A stretch of DNA of 64,000 nucleotides, taken from contig JAFLBH010000003.1 in assembly GCA_017303905.1 (NCBI GenBank), forward strand, positions 310,001-374,000. Direction: 5' to 3'. Shown one piece after another: positions 62,710 to 64,000 of this stretch. Made by a program: the position numbers and the translations under genes. Numbering within the stretch: position 1 is the stretch's first letter; the number at the start of each line of letters is the position of its first letter. Under the pieces are notes generated by a model, which was given only the letters and a program-made list of their open reading frames with translations, ran no database searches and was not told the origin of the DNA. The DNA is from Bacteroidota bacterium. Lineage in GTDB: Bacteria > Bacteroidota > Bacteroidia > B-17B0 > Aurantibacillaceae.

Positions 62710-64000
62710 TTAATAGTTTTGTAAATCCATTGGTCGCATAACGCCAAACCATTTTAATATCTTCTCGCCTTTATCACCCGCATCAATATGAATGATGTAT
62801 AAACCACTCGCAATAGGTACACCATACTGATTCTTTAAATCCCAATCAAGATAAGGGGTCCGCTTAGATTGCTTCACATCATTAGTATTAGTAAATTCAT
62901 CTTCTTGCCCTGACACATCACGTTTGAATGTTCGAATCAACGTTCCGTTCATGGTGAATATTTTAATCGTACAAAGGCTAGGAAGATTAGTGATACGAAC
63001 ACGATTATCTATCCTATTATTCTCGTATCTAGAAGTACCGTAATACGGATTAGGAACCACTCTCACGTAATCTAATGCATTCTTCGCCGTTTGTGCATCA
63101 TTAATCATTGTATAAATATCCGCTGTTGAGAATTCATACATAGGCATGTTGTTATTTGAACGTGCGGTTGATGTATCAGAAGGTAAATTAGCATAACCTA
63201 AAGCGGTTAAATAGTTTGTCGAGTTCGCTACGTAATTAGTTGAAGTTACCGGAATTCTATTTGACCATTGAGTAGCAAGCCCATAACGATACGCTTTCTT
63301 AACTCTTAAACGAACTTTAACTTCACAAGGCATATTCGAAGGGTCTTTAAATGCGTACTCGCTACTTCTTAATCGAGGGATACTTACCCACATCGCATCA
63401 CGCATGACGTTGCGTATAGGCCATTGAAAACCTGCAACTTGTGCTCCAAGATTTGTTGGCGTAGAGAACGTAACTTTGAGCTGATCATAAATTTGCTTAC
63501 AGGCATCGTATCTTCCTGCGCCAATTGGCATATTAGCTAATGAAGCAATTCCTGAGAAACTACTATTCAAGGTTGGGCCATAGTTCGCTTTCTTGTTATT
63601 GCCGAATACATAAATAAAATGTCTTCCGCCCCAAGCATTTTGATAAACCGAACCATCATCGGAAGCTGTTGGATTCCAAATCATATCGTTACCATTATCT
63701 GTGTAATTGTAACTATCTTCACCGAAAGCCATATTTAAACGCTCACCGGTTTCAATATTAATTGCATAACCCGGGAACCAGCCCATACCTTTATCGGAGA
63801 TATAGTTTGGAGCATTAGGGTCTGTACTTGCACCACTTCCAACTGTCGCATAATTGCCGTTTTTATCAACCGAGGCGTGATCGCGCAGAGCAAAATGACG
63901 AGTCACATTTTCCGATAATGTTGAGTCAGGTTGCATTTCCAATACCACACAACGTGTCCACTTGCTCTTATCCGGTGTTAAAACAATATCAACACTGGCC
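62710..64000 (-). CDS. Large exported protein, C-terminal part (T9SS/FlgD-like end)
   Basis: The frame is open to the right edge of the window, so at least 430 residues are visible and the N-terminus is missing. The last ~110 residues (RVVPNPYYGTSRYENNRIDNRVRITNL … IKIFTMNGTLIRTFKRDVSGQ … YLDWDLKNQYGVPIASGLYIIHID) are a FlgD-like/T9SS sorting-type domain. Upstream sequence is beta-rich with no named domain. A standard start inside the visible part (GTG at 63948) is not the real one, as the frame continues beyond it. It is followed by a PorV-like gene in the same operon. Confidence 0.82.
   Translation of the reverse strand, partial: ASVDIVLTPDKSKWTRCVVLEMQPDSTLSENVTRHFALRDHASVDKNGNYATVGSGASTDPNAPNYISDKGMGWFPGYAINIETGERLNMAFGEDSYNYTDNGNDMIWNPTASDDGSVYQNAWGGRHFIYVFGNNKKANYGPTLNSSFSGIASLANMPIGAGRYDACKQIYDQLKVTFSTPTNLGAQVAGFQWPIRNVMRDAMWVSIPRLRSSEYAFKDPSNMPCEVKVRLRVKKAYRYGLATQWSNRIPVTSTNYVANSTNYLTALGYANLPSDTSTARSNNNMPMYEFSTADIYTMINDAQTAKNALDYVRVVPNPYYGTSRYENNRIDNRVRITNLPSLCTIKIFTMNGTLIRTFKRDVSGQEDEFTNTNDVKQSKRTPYLDWDLKNQYGVPIASGLYIIHIDAGDKGEKILKWFGVMRPMDLQNY

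Noticed and set aside
1-64000. Horizontal island, prophage, IS element or defence system
   Set aside because: No transposase, integrase, phage structural gene, restriction, toxin or CRISPR-associated gene was seen; gene style and base composition look uniform to the eye.

Overview
The window comes from a low-GC member of the Bacteroidota. Evidence: an LpxC–FabZ fusion, many type IX secretion (T9SS) parts and cargo with C-terminal sorting domains, PorP/SprF and PorV/PorQ outer-membrane families, a bacillithiol gene, and a -33/-7 promoter of the TTG-N20-TAnnTTTG type. I could not place it below phylum/class level. There is no phage, insertion sequence, CRISPR array or tRNA; one RNA gene, RNase P RNA, is present. 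The first and last genes run off the window.

Layout. 1–4.3 kb: lipid A genes (lpxC-fabZ, lpxA), an ABC ATPase, a 33-residue membrane peptide overlapping tatA, and two proteins of unknown function. 4.3–9.8 kb: a palindromic repeat element, a peptide transporter, DHFR, a 297-bp tandem duplication of a repeat, an OmpR-type regulator, a bacillithiol deacetylase, a glutathione-peroxidase-like protein and a hotdog thioesterase. 9.8–14.3 kb: a biotin operon (bioB, a WG-repeat gene, bioF, bioD, bioA) with a recognisable promoter. 14.4–23.9 kb: an MFS transporter, a YiaA-like protein, then a minus-strand run CPBP protease – M61 peptidase – PorE-like OmpA protein – phospholipase D lipoprotein, and a dihaem peroxidase.

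23.85–33.7 kb is the most interesting part. Eight tightly packed minus-strand genes encode an arylsulfate-sulfotransferase-like T9SS protein, a duplicated-domain T9SS protein, a CotH-kinase T9SS protein, a lipoprotein, a small exported protein, a VTC-type polyphosphate polymerase domain protein, a DUF4956 membrane protein and a DUF2490 protein. A LytS/LytTR two-component pair lies just upstream. The kinase has a His/Met-rich loop predicted to be periplasmic. Between the regulator and the operon are two identical 11-bp direct repeats with a 21-bp period, the arrangement LytTR regulators bind; a degenerate pair with the same period precedes the kinase gene. I infer a sensor-controlled surface system combining a possible polyphosphate synthase/translocase with exported kinase and sulfotransferase folds.

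33.7–51.6 kb: a porV-like/porU2-like/lipoprotein operon, an SGNH–MBOAT acyltransferase pair with a fructosamine kinase and ArfB, a murein amidase, and a gliding-type operon of a 13-PKD-repeat adhesin, a TPR/PD40 protein and PorP/SprF. 51.6–64 kb: rnpB, an Smr-domain protein, ComEC, a secreted unknown, a 1500-residue exported unknown, a HIT protein, GreA, a PorV-like protein and the C-terminal part of a large exported protein.
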